64,000 nt of DNA from Globisporangium splendens (taxonomy: Eukaryota > Oomycota > Peronosporomycetes > Pythiales > Pythiaceae). Positions 40,235 to 50,612 of this stretch are shown here, piece after piece. The DNA lies in assembly GCA_006386115.1 (NCBI GenBank), contig VFIW01000076.1, positions 363,726-427,725 of the forward strand. Reading direction: 5' to 3'. Every line of letters starts with the position of its first letter. Position 1 is the stretch's first letter. Both the position numbers and the translations under genes were made by a program. Below the pieces are notes generated by a model, which saw only the letters and a list, made by a program, of their open reading frames with translations, did no database searches and was not told the origin of the DNA.

Positions 40235-41359
40235 ATGAACGCGTGCTCTCGGATCGCCGCGTTCCTCGTGCCGCGTCTGCACGGCTCCATCCCCTCGGTG
40301 CTCCAACGCCTGCGCGCGCGATGTCTGCTGATGCACGAGAACCAGGCGGTGTGTGTGCGTGCCCACGCACGGCTGCTGTGCGTCTGGCAGGAGCTTCAAT
40401 TCTTGCCGACGGCGCGCGAGCTCGCGGCAACTTTGCCCGTTCTCGCCATCTACGGAGAGCTCTTGACGCGGTTTGAAAGGATTCTGACGCGTTTCGCGGT
40501 CGACGATGCGATCTTCCGACTCATGCTGAGCCGCCAGTTCTTTGTGAAAATGGATCAGCTTCACCGCGGGATCAATATCGTCGTCCAAGCGCAGCAGCAG
40601 CTGGCTGCGCTGACGAGAGAAACGAATGGACAAGACGCGTTAAGTCTGTGGAGATTGCAATGGGACGCTGACCGAAGAGTACAGCAAGCGCTCGACCAAC
40701 AGCGCTCGGGATATGCCGCAAAAGTGAGCAAAGAGCAGAGCGCGATCGAAAACGAGGCGAAGCAGCTGTGTGCAATACGAGACGCTCTAGATGCTGCAGC
40801 TGGAGCTGCGGATGCGACCAACAAACCAGCAGCAGTGGTGATCTTTGTGACTGGAGATGTTGACACGAAAGCCAACCAAGCTGTGGATATTTCAAAGTGG
40901 ATAATTGTTGTTCCCCAGAGTGGCGAAGGAAGTCGACTTGGATGCTGTAGCTCTTTGGTGTCAACAGAACTGGAGACTGTGTGCGAAATTTCGAGATGCG
41001 TCGTTCAGACTATCGAACACAGCAATGGCGTCCATGAAGATCGTGACATTCCTTCGCGCTTACAAGGCTTCCGCCTTGTTTGCGCTCATGGCGCTTGCCA
41101 CCTTTGTGTACCCGTGTACTTCGCGTTTCAAGATATGGAGAGAAGCAGCAAAGCATCGTTTGACGCATTCCAAAACGACCACGGCGAGCAGCTGGTTCGA
41201 TTTTTCTACCAAGTCGAGCTGGGTCTCCATTTACCTCACGAGAATCAAGTGTTTGGCGGTAAAGATGCACAAAGCGTTTGTAGATTTGGAGTCACAGAAA
41301 TGACGCTACGGCGCAATGCGGACGACGCTACCATGGAGATGGACGAGCCAAAATCTTGA
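40235..41359 (+). CDS. Hypothetical protein, helical
   Basis: A single open frame of 374 residues. The first 190 residues are helix-rich with regular Leu/Arg/Gln spacing (LTRFERILTRFAVDDAIFRLM) and resemble N-terminal helical parts of some oomycete multi-domain proteins, but I cannot name the family. The middle contains VVIFVTGDVDT and SKWIIVVPQSGEGSRLG. The last 100 residues overlap another open frame (40905-41303), so an unseen intron or a frameshift is possible there. A TATA-like CTATAAAAG lies at 40177-40185. No kinase or other catalytic motif is visible. The ATG at 40235 is the first one in frame. Confidence 0.6.
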   Translation: MNACSRIAAFLVPRLHGSIPSVLQRLRARCLLMHENQAVCVRAHARLLCVWQELQFLPTARELAATLPVLAIYGELLTRFERILTRFAVDDAIFRLMLSRQFFVKMDQLHRGINIVVQAQQQLAALTRETNGQDALSLWRLQWDADRRVQQALDQQRSGYAAKVSKEQSAIENEAKQLCAIRDALDAAAGAADATNKPAAVVIFVTGDVDTKANQAVDISKWIIVVPQSGEGSRLGCCSSLVSTELETVCEISRCVVQTIEHSNGVHEDRDIPSRLQGFRLVCAHGACHLCVPVYFAFQDMERSSKASFDAFQNDHGEQLVRFFYQVELGLHLPHENQVFGGKDAQSVCRFGVTEMTLRRNADDATMEMDEPKS

Positions 41360-41572
41360 TCATTTCATCAAGATCAATGGTCCAAGTGCATGGAAGGCGC
41401 TCTTGCTTAAAAGTAAAAGTGGTGTACGATAGTTTATTTTTTTATTGTTGGTAGCTGTAGGCTGATGTATAAAGCAGTATTTGCCTATTTAATCTAGAGC
41501 TTGAGAGATGCACGAATGAATGAATATATAACGGAAACACGAGGAAAGCTTTCGTTGTCTCCGCCAGAGGTC

Positions 41573-42556
41573 TCACACCCAGAACGCATCATCGTCGTCG
41601 TCTTCGTCTTCCTCCTCTATCTTCTTGGCGACGTTTGCTTCCTCGTCCGTGGAGCTGTCGCTCGCCTCCGAGTCGTAAATGATCGAGGTCTCCTTACGAT
41701 CGACTGGAGCGCGGACTGGAGGAGAAAGTACGGGCGACACAGTCGCACGGTGTTCCACATCGTCCAGATGCGTCATCGCGGCTGCTTTGTTGGCCGCCAG
41801 AGCGGCGTTGAGCTCTTGCTGAAGCTCGCTCGGGATTTGGTTCGCTGCGAGCCCGAGACTCTGAACCATCGGGTTCAGTTGCACCGCTTCCAGCAACGCT
41901 TTCGCGCCTTCCTCTCCGATTTTATTGTCAACGAGTCCAACGTACGTCAATGATCGATTCACTTGAAGCGCTTGCGCGATTGCCTTGGCGCCCTCATCCC
42001 CGATTGCATTCCCCCATAACGCCAGATGCTGCAGCGAATCGTGACCGTACAGCGCGTCGGCGATGCCCTTGCAACCGACATCCGTGATGCCGTTCCCGTA
42101 CAAATCCAGGTACTGGATCGTCGAGTTCATGCGCAGCATGTCGGCCGTCGCGAGCGCGCCTTCATCACCAATGTCGTGGTTCGGGAGCACGAGCCGCTCA
42201 ACGGTCCGGTTGACCTCCATCACGCGCGCGACCAGGACGCCCCCAGACGCCTTCAGCTTGTGTCGGTACTTTTCTGACATCTCGGTCAGATCGAGTTCGC
42301 GGATCGGGTCCTCGTTCGCCTGCAGCTTTTTCAGCACCCGCTTCAACGACGTCCCAGAGCTCAACGGCTCCGCATGCTCGCCTTCTTTCGCTTCAAGCTG
42401 TTCTTCTTGTTCTTCCTCCTGGTTGGACGCGTCTTGTTGTTTCCCATCTCCAGCTTTCCCCATGACGCTCTCCTCTTTACCGGAGCGCAGTTCCTGCTCT
42501 GACGTGCACTCCGGCACGCGCTCTTCCTCACTGCTGGCGCTTCTCGTCTTCGTCAT
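41573..42556 (-). CDS. Leucine-rich-repeat protein, RNH1/NLRC3-like repeats
   Basis: The product has 327 residues. Residues 1-85 are Glu/Gln/Ser-rich. Residues about 110-260 contain five to six ribonuclease-inhibitor-type LRRs of about 28 residues (for example IQYLDLYGNGITDVGCKGIA and LQHLALWGNAIGDEGAKAIA). The C-terminus is strongly acidic and ends DDDDDAFWV. Such repeats bind other proteins; an intracellular scaffold or regulator role is expected, without evidence for a partner. No signal peptide or membrane span. A GTG-initiated extension of six codons exists, but the ATG at 42556 is preferred. Confidence 0.88.
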   Translation of the reverse strand: MTKTRSASSEEERVPECTSEQELRSGKEESVMGKAGDGKQQDASNQEEEQEEQLEAKEGEHAEPLSSGTSLKRVLKKLQANEDPIRELDLTEMSEKYRHKLKASGGVLVARVMEVNRTVERLVLPNHDIGDEGALATADMLRMNSTIQYLDLYGNGITDVGCKGIADALYGHDSLQHLALWGNAIGDEGAKAIAQALQVNRSLTYVGLVDNKIGEEGAKALLEAVQLNPMVQSLGLAANQIPSELQQELNAALAANKAAAMTHLDDVEHRATVSPVLSPPVRAPVDRKETSIIYDSEASDSSTDEEANVAKKIEEEDEDDDDDAFWV

Positions 42557-45248
42557 CGTGTCTCTATGGCTCACGTCTCAACCAGATGATCTTGTCCGAA
42601 GCAACAGTCCAGTTCAGCTCCTCTCTCGTATCCAGAAAGTCTCCGATTGCGTTGTGGGTGAAAGTCTCCAGTTGCAAAATGTCGCTTGGCGGCCGAAAAG
42701 ATCTGAGCCTTAGACAAGAGCCTTTGACAAGTGAGAAATCAGGATGCTGTTTGAGAGTTTTTTTTGACTCAGATCTGATCGATTGGCAGACGAATCTGCA
42801 ATCCCATGGCTCGTCTTTTCTATAATTCTGGCCAACATGAAGGCTGGGATGCCACATGACCTTGATGGGAATGACCGGTCATCAGCACCTATTGCTGCAT
42901 GCAAAGTATGGGTTTACAGCATATTAAAGTGTCTTTGCCTGCGTTGTTTGAAAGGTGCTTGGTGCTGAAGTTTGAGGCTCGAGACCTGCATCGAAGCTTC
43001 CTAAGCACCAAAGCCAACTTTCCGATCGAGAAACCAGTCTCCAGAGCATAATTGTGCCTCATGAATAGAGAGAAACATAGAGAGAGGTGCCTGGCGTCTG
43101 CGTCTGCGTCTCCTCATGGCGTTGGCGTGTGGCCGCGTCTGTCTATCCAACGCGCAATCAAGTTGGGTTTCACGAGCTCTTCGAATCGTCGTCTACTTGT
43201 GCGGTTGCCGCGAGAAACCGCGCATTGTATCAACGCCAACAGACGATCTCTGAAATCTCGGAGCAAAGCCCAGTCGGTGCCTTGAACAACGGCGAGACGA
43301 TAGGTCACTGGACTCACTGTTCAGAACTGAACTACACCACTTGCGTGCACACAACAGCATGACGGAGACAGCAGTAAGTAAATGGAGAAGCGCATGCCGA
43401 TGCGAGTGACTGCACGGCGCAACGAAATGGAGACAAGACGTAGTCTTGCAAACGCAGTCGGCGATTCGACTAACGGAGCAATGCCAGTTCAACCGAAGTC
43501 AGGAAAGCGCCGTCGTATGTAAAAGGTCTGACTTGGAAACACGCTTCGGGGGTGGCTTTGCAGTCGATGTCTTCTTCGTGGACGAATAAACAAATCTGTG
43601 CGTGAGCAGCTTCAATTGCAATCGTTTACCGCCAAGATCAAAGCGGACGAAGGCAGGGTTCTAGTGGACGTGGAGAACATTTTTCGGCTCGAGTTCTCTC
43701 CTTCAGACACCCCCGCACGCCATTGAGAAAGGCGATGGTTGTGCGCCTGTAAAGGGACTGAGAGAGCGGAAACACAAAAAATGGGACGGTGGTACACTGC
43801 CAAATGGCGGTGATTCGCACCAGTACTCCAGACCGGAGTCCGGTGCACTGCTGCAGCCTTTCAGAAGAGAGGGGATGGGCGGCTCAGCTCTGTATCCTGG
43901 TGATTGTTGAGCTCTTACAGACTCCCCGAGACGAGGGTGAGTTCAGCACCAGACGAGAAGGGAGAGCGCAACTGACCTAGGAAGTCAGACCGAGCCCGAC
44001 AATTCGAACATGCAAACCCGACGGGGACTTGGGAAACTGGTATTCTAATCTACTGTATCAAGACCGCAAACGCGAGTTGCAGCTTGTCGTGCGGCTTCAC
44101 ATTTGGAGCAGGCATGCGCTCCATGCGTGGCTGCTGTACATAGCTGCTGATTGGCGACGTGGTGTCCTTGTTCGTGAACGCGGGAAACGCGGTACCGCGG
44201 TGCAAAGGAGACTCAACTTTTCTTTTGAACGATGAAATTTCCATCGCGCTCTCATCGTTGAGGGGGTGGTAAATGCTCCAAAGAACCAGAGGCTTTGCCT
44301 TCTGCGAATGAAGAGCGGCGAGGTAATATACAGAGCGATCCCCAATGCCTTGCGAGCATGGCATCCCCGACGTGTTCTTTTCTTGATTGCTGAGTTCCTA
44401 ATCTACGATTCACAGCCACGCTCGTGCTCAAATGTGTGTTTGCTGTGCGCAGCCCTTGTGAGAACGAGCACCCAATTTTCGCTTGCAGCGGAACTTCAAG
44501 TGCGAGAATTCGGAAAGCCATTACACGCGACGCTGGTTCAACTGAGCTCGTGGGGTGCAACCCAGCGAGTCTTTCCTTGTTCTTGGACGTGTACAAAAAT
44601 TTGAATCCTTTCTGATTGTACAAGTCGAATTAGAAGGGGAACACGTTCCTGCTCGGTTTATGAACGACTCAAAATTGATGACCTTCATATTAGGATACTG
44701 TCTCTGTATCTGATAACTTTGTACCTTCTATATTTAATTCCACTCGTTCGGACTCTGGTTTCTTTAGGAGATGCTTGCAGCCTCGAGTGGCTTTCGCAAG
44801 AACAGACGTGGGATCCAAAGGTAAAGTATCGCTCTTGCTACTTCAAGTCTTCATTCTAGAGTGAGGCACGAATGGAAGACTTTTCCATGGACGCACACAA
44901 TGGAGACGCCACCAGAGTTGATGAAGTGCCTGTTGCGTCCACGATACTCAGTATGCCCTCTCTCAATGTGCACTCACAGACTTAGTTTTGATTCGTGACG
45001 TCCGCTGGTCAAGAACCTTTTCTGTTTTCCTCCCGACACAGAGTGGTAGGTCAGAGACGAGACCTCATCCCACGAGCGTGAAATCGGAGCCCACCAAGTC
45101 CATCTCTTCACTGCTCTTCACGCTTTCCTTCCATCCCTCGTTTCCCACGCTTCCTTCCTTGAAGCTGCTAATGGTTAGATGAGCCCTGTTTGCCAGAAAG
45201 AAACCCGCAAGCCAGTCAGCTTCTGTCTCTCGTGCGTCTGAGCTCTTG
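42557..45248. other. Long gene-poor region
   Basis: About 2.7 kb with only short overlapping frames on both strands and no recognisable domain, LTR or terminal repeat. I see nothing to annotate. Confidence 0.5.
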
Positions 45249-45263
45249 TTCATTTCCAAATCC
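45249..45263 (+). promoter_or_regulatory. Inr-like core promoter of ELL-6
   Basis: The plus strand reads TTCATTTCCAAATCC, an oomycete initiator-like element about 55-65 bp above the ATG at 45317. Confidence 0.6.
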
Positions 45264-45316
45264 GCTCCAGCCAGCGTATTCAAGTTCCTCTACTCCATTC
45301 CTCTCTCACCAGCGCA

Positions 45317-46036
45317 ATGAAGTCCTTTTTCGTCCTCGCTGCAGCCTCGCTCGCCGTCGTCAACGCCGTCGACTGTGACCTCACGGTCGTCGCACCTCTC
45401 TTAACCAACCCAAACGTCGTCCAATGCAAGACGGAGACTGGTCTCTCGCCACCGACGCTTCCGAGCGACGATGTGCTGACTAAGGTCTGCGGGAACTCTG
45501 CCTGCAAGGCTGGCTTGGCTGCTCTCAAGGCTCTTGGTGTCGGTGACTGCACGGCGCTCGGTGTCGCCTTGGAAAGCGGGTTCACCAAACCGATTGAAGC
45601 GTTCTGTGCCAAGGCTGCTGCGACTCCAGCGCCAGCTGGGACGACGCCAGCCCCAACGACCAAGACCCCTTCGACTTCGGCGACGCCAACCCCGGCCACG
45701 GACTCCAAGACGCCAGCTCCATCCACAGACTCCAAGACACCAGCTCCATCCACAGACTCCAAGACGCCAGCGCCAACCAGTGGCTCGGGCAGCAAGTCTT
45801 CAAACTCCACCAAGCCAGCCTCGAGCTCGAGCTCGAAGGCGTCTTCGGGAAGCGATACCTCGATCGAAAAAACTCCGGTGGCTGGCTCGGACAGCGGATC
45901 GGGTTCGTTGTTGGACGTTGTCGCTCAGCCAGTCCGAACCACGGCTCCAGCCACCACGGCGCCAGCCTCGAGTGCGTCCAGCGTTGCGTTCGCTGCCAGC
46001 GCGGTCGTGCTCGCTGTCGGTGCTGCGTTTATGTAG
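45317..46036 (+). CDS. Elicitin-like protein with long Ser/Thr/Pro stalk (ELL-6)
   Basis: The product has 239 residues. The signal peptide is about residues 1-17. Elicitin cysteines are at 20, 37, 58, 63, 78 and 97. The domain start (CDLTVVAPLLTNPNV) is closest to ELL-1. The linker has three near-identical TDSKTPAPS repeats, then a Ser/Lys/Gly-rich segment, and ends in a GPI-type tail. It lies about 35 kb from the main cluster and on the opposite strand, so it moved away or was duplicated to a new site. Surface display is inferred from the tail. Confidence 0.93.
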   Translation: MKSFFVLAAASLAVVNAVDCDLTVVAPLLTNPNVVQCKTETGLSPPTLPSDDVLTKVCGNSACKAGLAALKALGVGDCTALGVALESGFTKPIEAFCAKAAATPAPAGTTPAPTTKTPSTSATPTPATDSKTPAPSTDSKTPAPSTDSKTPAPTSGSGSKSSNSTKPASSSSSKASSGSDTSIEKTPVAGSDSGSGSLLDVVAQPVRTTAPATTAPASSASSVAFAASAVVLAVGAAFM

Positions 46037-46530
46037 ATAGCTCGAGTCTAGTCTGTCTGTTGACCTGCCAAAAGAGTGCGGGAATCTATGACCCGGCTGT
46101 ATATTCCGGTTCGTAGTTCGGCATGGCAAGCAGCTTTTCATTTTGCGTTTGTGTCGATTTTGTTTAAAGAGATGAAGAATATAAGCGACCGACGAGCGAA
46201 GTCAATGGTCGTCAGTTTCCGTCATTGCTCTCGACCGTTTATTGAGTTTCCGTTTGCTGTCGGCAGCATACCAGCGTCTCTGTTTCAGTGGTGAAGCAGT
46301 CGTGAGAGATGGTTACTGTAGTCGGTTGCTTGGTTGTTTTGGGTGTTTTTTTATACAGAGAGAGCATGAAATTTCGTTTGAGGCACATCGGAAAAACAAT
46401 TAGTTGTTCAATTTCGCTAGCGTGAGGAAGTGCAGCAATTCTATTTCGCTTTGGATTGATCTCGCAGTGCAGCCGCCCGATCCTGAACTAATTTCAACTT
46501 GCTCTCCCACCACGCCATTCATCAACTGCA
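46037..46530. other. Intergenic, 3' flank of ELL-6 and outer edge of the inverted duplication
   Basis: No gene. The inverted-repeat arm starts just inside the next gene. Confidence 0.6.
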
Positions 46531-47565
46531 CTACGGAAAGACTTTGTTTTCCGGAATCACCTCGATGATGATCTTCCCTCGCGCGCGGTTGCTCATCTGG
46601 ATCTTCACACCATCGAGCACGTGCTCGAAGCTGTGCACCGAGTCAACGGACGTCTTCAGCTCGCCAGCTTCAATGTGTTTCGTGAGCCTCACCAGATCCG
46701 TCGCACGCGGCTTGCAGCGCACTTCAATGAGCTCGGCGCCGATGGGCGACTCGATCGGGTCATTTTGTTCCCTGATGGTGAGAAACTTGCCGGTTTGTGG
46801 CTTCAAGATGGTCTGAGCGGCGTCGTTCCATGCGTTCGGCTCGACGCCGCAGTCGTAGATGACGTCGATCGAGTGTCGTTCGAGCACGTCGACCCACTTG
46901 TGCGTCGTGTAGTCGATGACTTTGTCGGCGCCAAACGCCTTGACGAGGTCCGTGTTGCGCGCACTCGTCGTCGTGACCACGAACGCGCCGTACAACTTGG
47001 CGAGTTGGATGCCGAAGGAGCCCGTGGCACTGCTGCCGCCGAGGACGAGCACGCGGTCGCCTCGCTTGACTTGACCAAACTCGACAAGAACCTGGAAGCT
47101 CGTGAGCGCCGCCACGGGGACGCCAGCTGCCTCGTTGAACGACAGGTTCGTGGGTTTCCGAGCCACCGAGTTGGCGTCCAGGTCCACGTACTCTGCGATC
47201 GTGCCGAGCGAACCGTAGTACGCCATGGCGAACACGGCGTCGCCGACCTGGAGGTCTGAGGTTCGTGGCACGTCGGCACCGATGGCGACGATCACGCCGG
47301 CGGCGTCGAATCCGAGGCGCGACGGGTTTTCGGGAGTCGGGTTCGATGTTGTCGGTGGGAACGCGAGTCCCCACTGGATGATGCTGCAGTCGATGGGGTT
47401 GAGCGCGGCCGCGTGCACTTTGATGCGCACGTAGCCTGGCTGCAGAGGCTTGTGCGTGACGTCGGACCGGAGCTTGATGAGTTCGCGCGCGTCGCCAAAC
47501 GCTTCGTGGACGTAGGCTCGGAATGTGTCAGGGATTGAACTTGAAGTGGCCGTGGTTGCCGACAT
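46531..47565 (-). CDS. MDR-family quinone oxidoreductase-like protein (MDR-1, left arm)
   Basis: The product has 344 residues. It is a zinc-free medium-chain dehydrogenase/reductase: a GroES-like N-terminal domain (VRIKVHAAALNPIDCS, GFDAAGVI), then a Rossmann domain with the nucleotide-binding motif (VLVLGGSSATGSFGIQLAK) and a VIDYTTHKW stretch. Such enzymes reduce quinones or enones with NADPH in the cytosol. The Inr/FPR at 47611-47627 supports the ATG at 47565. It is divergently paired with MDR-2 and copied in the right arm. The arms stop matching in the last codons, so the C-terminus (ENKVFP) differs from the copy, which ends EN. Confidence 0.92.
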   Translation of the reverse strand: MSATTATSSSIPDTFRAYVHEAFGDARELIKLRSDVTHKPLQPGYVRIKVHAAALNPIDCSIIQWGLAFPPTTSNPTPENPSRLGFDAAGVIVAIGADVPRTSDLQVGDAVFAMAYYGSLGTIAEYVDLDANSVARKPTNLSFNEAAGVPVAALTSFQVLVEFGQVKRGDRVLVLGGSSATGSFGIQLAKLYGAFVVTTTSARNTDLVKAFGADKVIDYTTHKWVDVLERHSIDVIYDCGVEPNAWNDAAQTILKPQTGKFLTIREQNDPIESPIGAELIEVRCKPRATDLVRLTKHIEAGELKTSVDSVHSFEHVLDGVKIQMSNRARGKIIIEVIPENKVFP

Positions 47566-47610
47566 GTTGAAGTGACTGGGAGTGTCGCTGTTGGTAGTGT
47601 CGAGTTGGAG

Positions 47611-47627
47611 GCAAATTGAGGAATGAG
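47611..47627 (-). promoter_or_regulatory. Inr/FPR core promoter of MDR-1
   Basis: The minus strand reads CTCATTCCTCAATTTGC, the same class of element as in the elicitin genes. Confidence 0.8.
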
Positions 47628-48270
47628 TCGAAAACGGTGCAAGAGAAGAATGCACGACGGAGGCAGCAGCACCTCGGCATTGCTCACCAGGCCGTGTGGC
47701 CACTGTATTGTGTGTGTGTGTGTCTGTTTGCTTGCTGGGGCTTCTTTGAGAGACACTGCGCCTGTGTTATCGCAAGAAAAGTGAACTGGTGTCTGATTAT
47801 TGCTCGGATCCATTGATTATGAGGCTGGTTTACCATCACTCCGCAATGTGTCCACTTCGTAAACACGCGTGGCTGTGCTTCGGTATCACTGATGCAAGTC
47901 AGTTGTTGCCGCAGTTTGGCCAACATTAGAATAGATTATAGCATCATCTTAAACAGGGTTTCATTTGTGTCAGCCATTCGCAACTGTCCTCCAAGATACG
48001 ACCATCACTCTCAGGTGACCAGCAATAAACACGCCGTGCGTGTCAATAATCATGCAAGGCAGTCAGCACTTTCGCAGAAACGCCACGCACTCCAACAATG
48101 AAGCTTTTTGTGGAAACGAGAGCGCGACAAACATCCCCACGAGCCATAACCAACGCCGCTTGCCTCCCTCGAGCATCGAGCTGCCTCCACCTTCTTTTAC
48201 CAACGCGCAGGAGTGTGCCTCTCTGGCACGAGGACACCAGGAGACATTCTTTATCTCCATCCGCACTCCA

Positions 48271-48287
48271 CTCATTATCCAATTTGA
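48271..48287 (+). promoter_or_regulatory. Inr/FPR core promoter of MDR-2
   Basis: The plus strand reads CTCATTATCCAATTTGA, about 80 bp above the ATG at 48365. Together with the MDR-1 element it defines a divergent promoter of about 0.65 kb. Confidence 0.75.
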
Positions 48288-48364
48288 CGCGATTCCCACA
48301 GTCCGCTCGCTCACCAGCATCAGCATTCTTTCCCACCACCTCGCGACCCAACTCCCGGTCGAAA

Positions 48365-49387
48365 ATGGCCACCACCAGCACCTCCAGCCCAAGTCCAGCG
48401 ACCACCTTCCGCGCCTACGTCTTTGAACAGTTCGGTGACGCATGTGAAATCATCAAACTCCAAACGGTGACGCAAACCCCACTGCCACCAACTCACGTGC
48501 GCATCAAAGTGCACGCCGCGGCGCTCAACCCGGCCGACTACAAGTTCGTCGAGCACATGTTCGAGTTTGTGTCGACGCAACCAAGTGCGGAGCACCCCTT
48601 CCGCATCGGCTTTGACGTCGCTGGTACCGTCGTGGAGCTCGGTTCAAAAGTGGACGCCAGCACCACGGGTCTCCACGTCGGCGACGCCGTGTTCGCGATG
48701 GCGTACTTTGGCGCGAACGGCACGTTTGCCGAGTACGTCGACCTGGACGCGACGTTCGTGGCCCCCAAGCCAAAGACCATGACGTTCAACCAAGCTGCGG
48801 GCGTGCCGTCGGCGGCGGGCACCAGCTACCAGAGTCTCGTGTACTTTGGCAAGATCCAGGCAGGCGACCGCGTGCTGATTCTCGGCGGCAGCAGCGGCAC
48901 CGGCGCGTTTGCCGTCCAGATCGCCAAGTCACTCGGCGCGCACGTGATCGCGACCACGAGTAAGCGCAACGTCGAGCTCGTCGAGTCACTCGGAGCCGAC
49001 CAGGTCATCGACTACACGTCGCAGAAATGGGTTAATGTGCTCGAGCGCCACTCGGTCGACGTCATCTACGACTGCGGCTTTGAGCCAGACGCATGGAACT
49101 CGGACGCCCAGCGCATCTTGAAGCAAGACACCGGCAGATTAGTGTCCATCGTGCCGTTCGACAACGCCATCGAGTCCCCCATCGGTGCGCAGCTGCACCA
49201 AGTCCGGGCCAAACCCGTCGCCGCCGACCTCGTCGCGCTCGCCAAGTTCATTGACGCCGGCACGATGGTCACACCGATCGACTCGGTGCACGCGTTTGAT
49301 AGACTGCGCGACGCCATGCGAGTGCTCAAGAGCAACCACGCGCGCGGCAAGATCATTCTGGAGGTCGTGCCAGTGCAACAGCAATGA
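48365..49387 (+). CDS. MDR-family quinone oxidoreductase-like protein (MDR-2, left arm)
   Basis: The product has 340 residues and is homologous to MDR-1 with the same domain order: GroES-like part (VRIKVHAAALNPADYK), nucleotide-binding GGSSGTGAFAVQIAK, VIDYTSQKW, and an ending close to ARGKIILEVVP. No catalytic or structural zinc cysteines are evident, as in the quinone-reductase branch. The frame is open 89 codons further upstream, but the Inr/FPR at 48271 places the transcript start after those codons. An identical copy lies at 52748-53770. Confidence 0.92.
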   Translation: MATTSTSSPSPATTFRAYVFEQFGDACEIIKLQTVTQTPLPPTHVRIKVHAAALNPADYKFVEHMFEFVSTQPSAEHPFRIGFDVAGTVVELGSKVDASTTGLHVGDAVFAMAYFGANGTFAEYVDLDATFVAPKPKTMTFNQAAGVPSAAGTSYQSLVYFGKIQAGDRVLILGGSSGTGAFAVQIAKSLGAHVIATTSKRNVELVESLGADQVIDYTSQKWVNVLERHSVDVIYDCGFEPDAWNSDAQRILKQDTGRLVSIVPFDNAIESPIGAQLHQVRAKPVAADLVALAKFIDAGTMVTPIDSVHAFDRLRDAMRVLKSNHARGKIILEVVPVQQQ

Positions 49388-49417
49388 TGTTGGTACCAGT
49401 ACGGAATCGAATTACCT

Positions 49418-50536
49418 TCGATTCACATGTTCTTACTTGCCAGGCTGAGCTAAACGTGTCCGCCATCTCGGAAGGTGCCTCAGATCAACAAAGTGAAGCT
49501 CGAATGCACACTCAGGTTTTTTAGTTTACTTTTTCTGGTTTTAATAATAACTTGATTTTTTGAGGCTCAGTCAGGTTTTCGCATCTTTTTCCAATCCACT
49601 TGCTGCGCTTCACATCTTGTCAAGTTGATACTGTAGCTGGCGCATGGCATGAAATGAACACAGATTTTCCATCTACGCTTGTGCGTGTTCGAGAGGATTG
49701 GCGCAAAGTGTAGCTGGGTCCATGTCTGATATCATTGGCAATGCAAAGTACGCTGTCTCTGACAGGAGCTTTTCAGCGTTTGGACTCGCCAACTTGACGT
49801 TGGAGACCTGCTCAACATCAAGGCTGTTAAGGTTCAGTGGCGCCTTTGGCATACTGTGAGTGCATAGCTACATTATTACCTAACAGTTCTTTCTTACAAG
49901 TCGCACTCTGCATCCTTCAATGAGTCAATCGTTGTTCAAACTGTTGCAAGTACACTGAAGCCTCGCTTACTGCAACGCCTCCACGTCCCGACGATGCGAC
50001 CAGCACACCATTTGCAACGGTTGTGAAATGAGTTCAGTAGCAAAGCAGAAGATACGCTATGGAATGCGTCTTCGCACCACATGAGATCGGTGCAAAGTCT
50101 CCAAAGTACAGGTTTACGCCATGCAGCATCAATATCATTGTTGCTGATGCTTTTGATGTGCACGACTATCTATCTGTCAACAATAGCCAGATCATCATCC
50201 CATCGCAACTCAAAGTGTGCCCACTCTTCTCAAAACCCGACGTTGTCTCGTGTCCAATCTTTGCGATTTTGTTGTGATAAGCATCGCATTTTCGAATCTT
50301 GTCACCCACTGAACTTTCAACAATACCGGGTGGGCCATCTGCTTTTCAAGCACTTCTACCCTCCATCAATTGATATTACTATTCAATTACACAAGATATT
50401 AGTAGATAGGTTCAGTGTGTGACGGACAACGCCTTTTGGAGTGAACTCTGCATTTGCAGATATCAAATATTACAGGTGGATGGCGTTTCGAGGGGCTTCA
50501 AGAGCTTCTGGAGGCAGCGCCATCCTCTCGCCTGTG
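49418..50536. other. Spacer of the inverted duplication, left part
   Basis: Unique sequence between the arms. No gene recognised before the 2OG-oxygenase-like gene. Confidence 0.55.
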
Positions 50537-50553
50537 GTCACTTCAGAATTTGC
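50537..50553 (+). promoter_or_regulatory. Inr/FPR core promoter of the 2OG-oxygenase-like gene
   Basis: The plus strand reads GTCACTTCAGAATTTGC, an oomycete initiator with its flank, about 65-75 bp above the ATG at 50613. Confidence 0.75.
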
Positions 50554-50612
50554 CAGCTACTGCGCAAGTCCGTCTCAGGCTCCAGTGAGTTCAACTCCCA
50601 CAAGACACCAAG

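Larger units (their letters stand above)
46547..49417. repeat. Left arm of large inverted duplication
   Basis: It matches 52718-55588 in reverse complement without length change (paired positions always sum to 102135). I noticed one internal difference (46652 against 55483) and a few at the outer edge. Even the CA microsatellite has the same length. The arm holds two divergent MDR genes. Confidence 0.92.
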
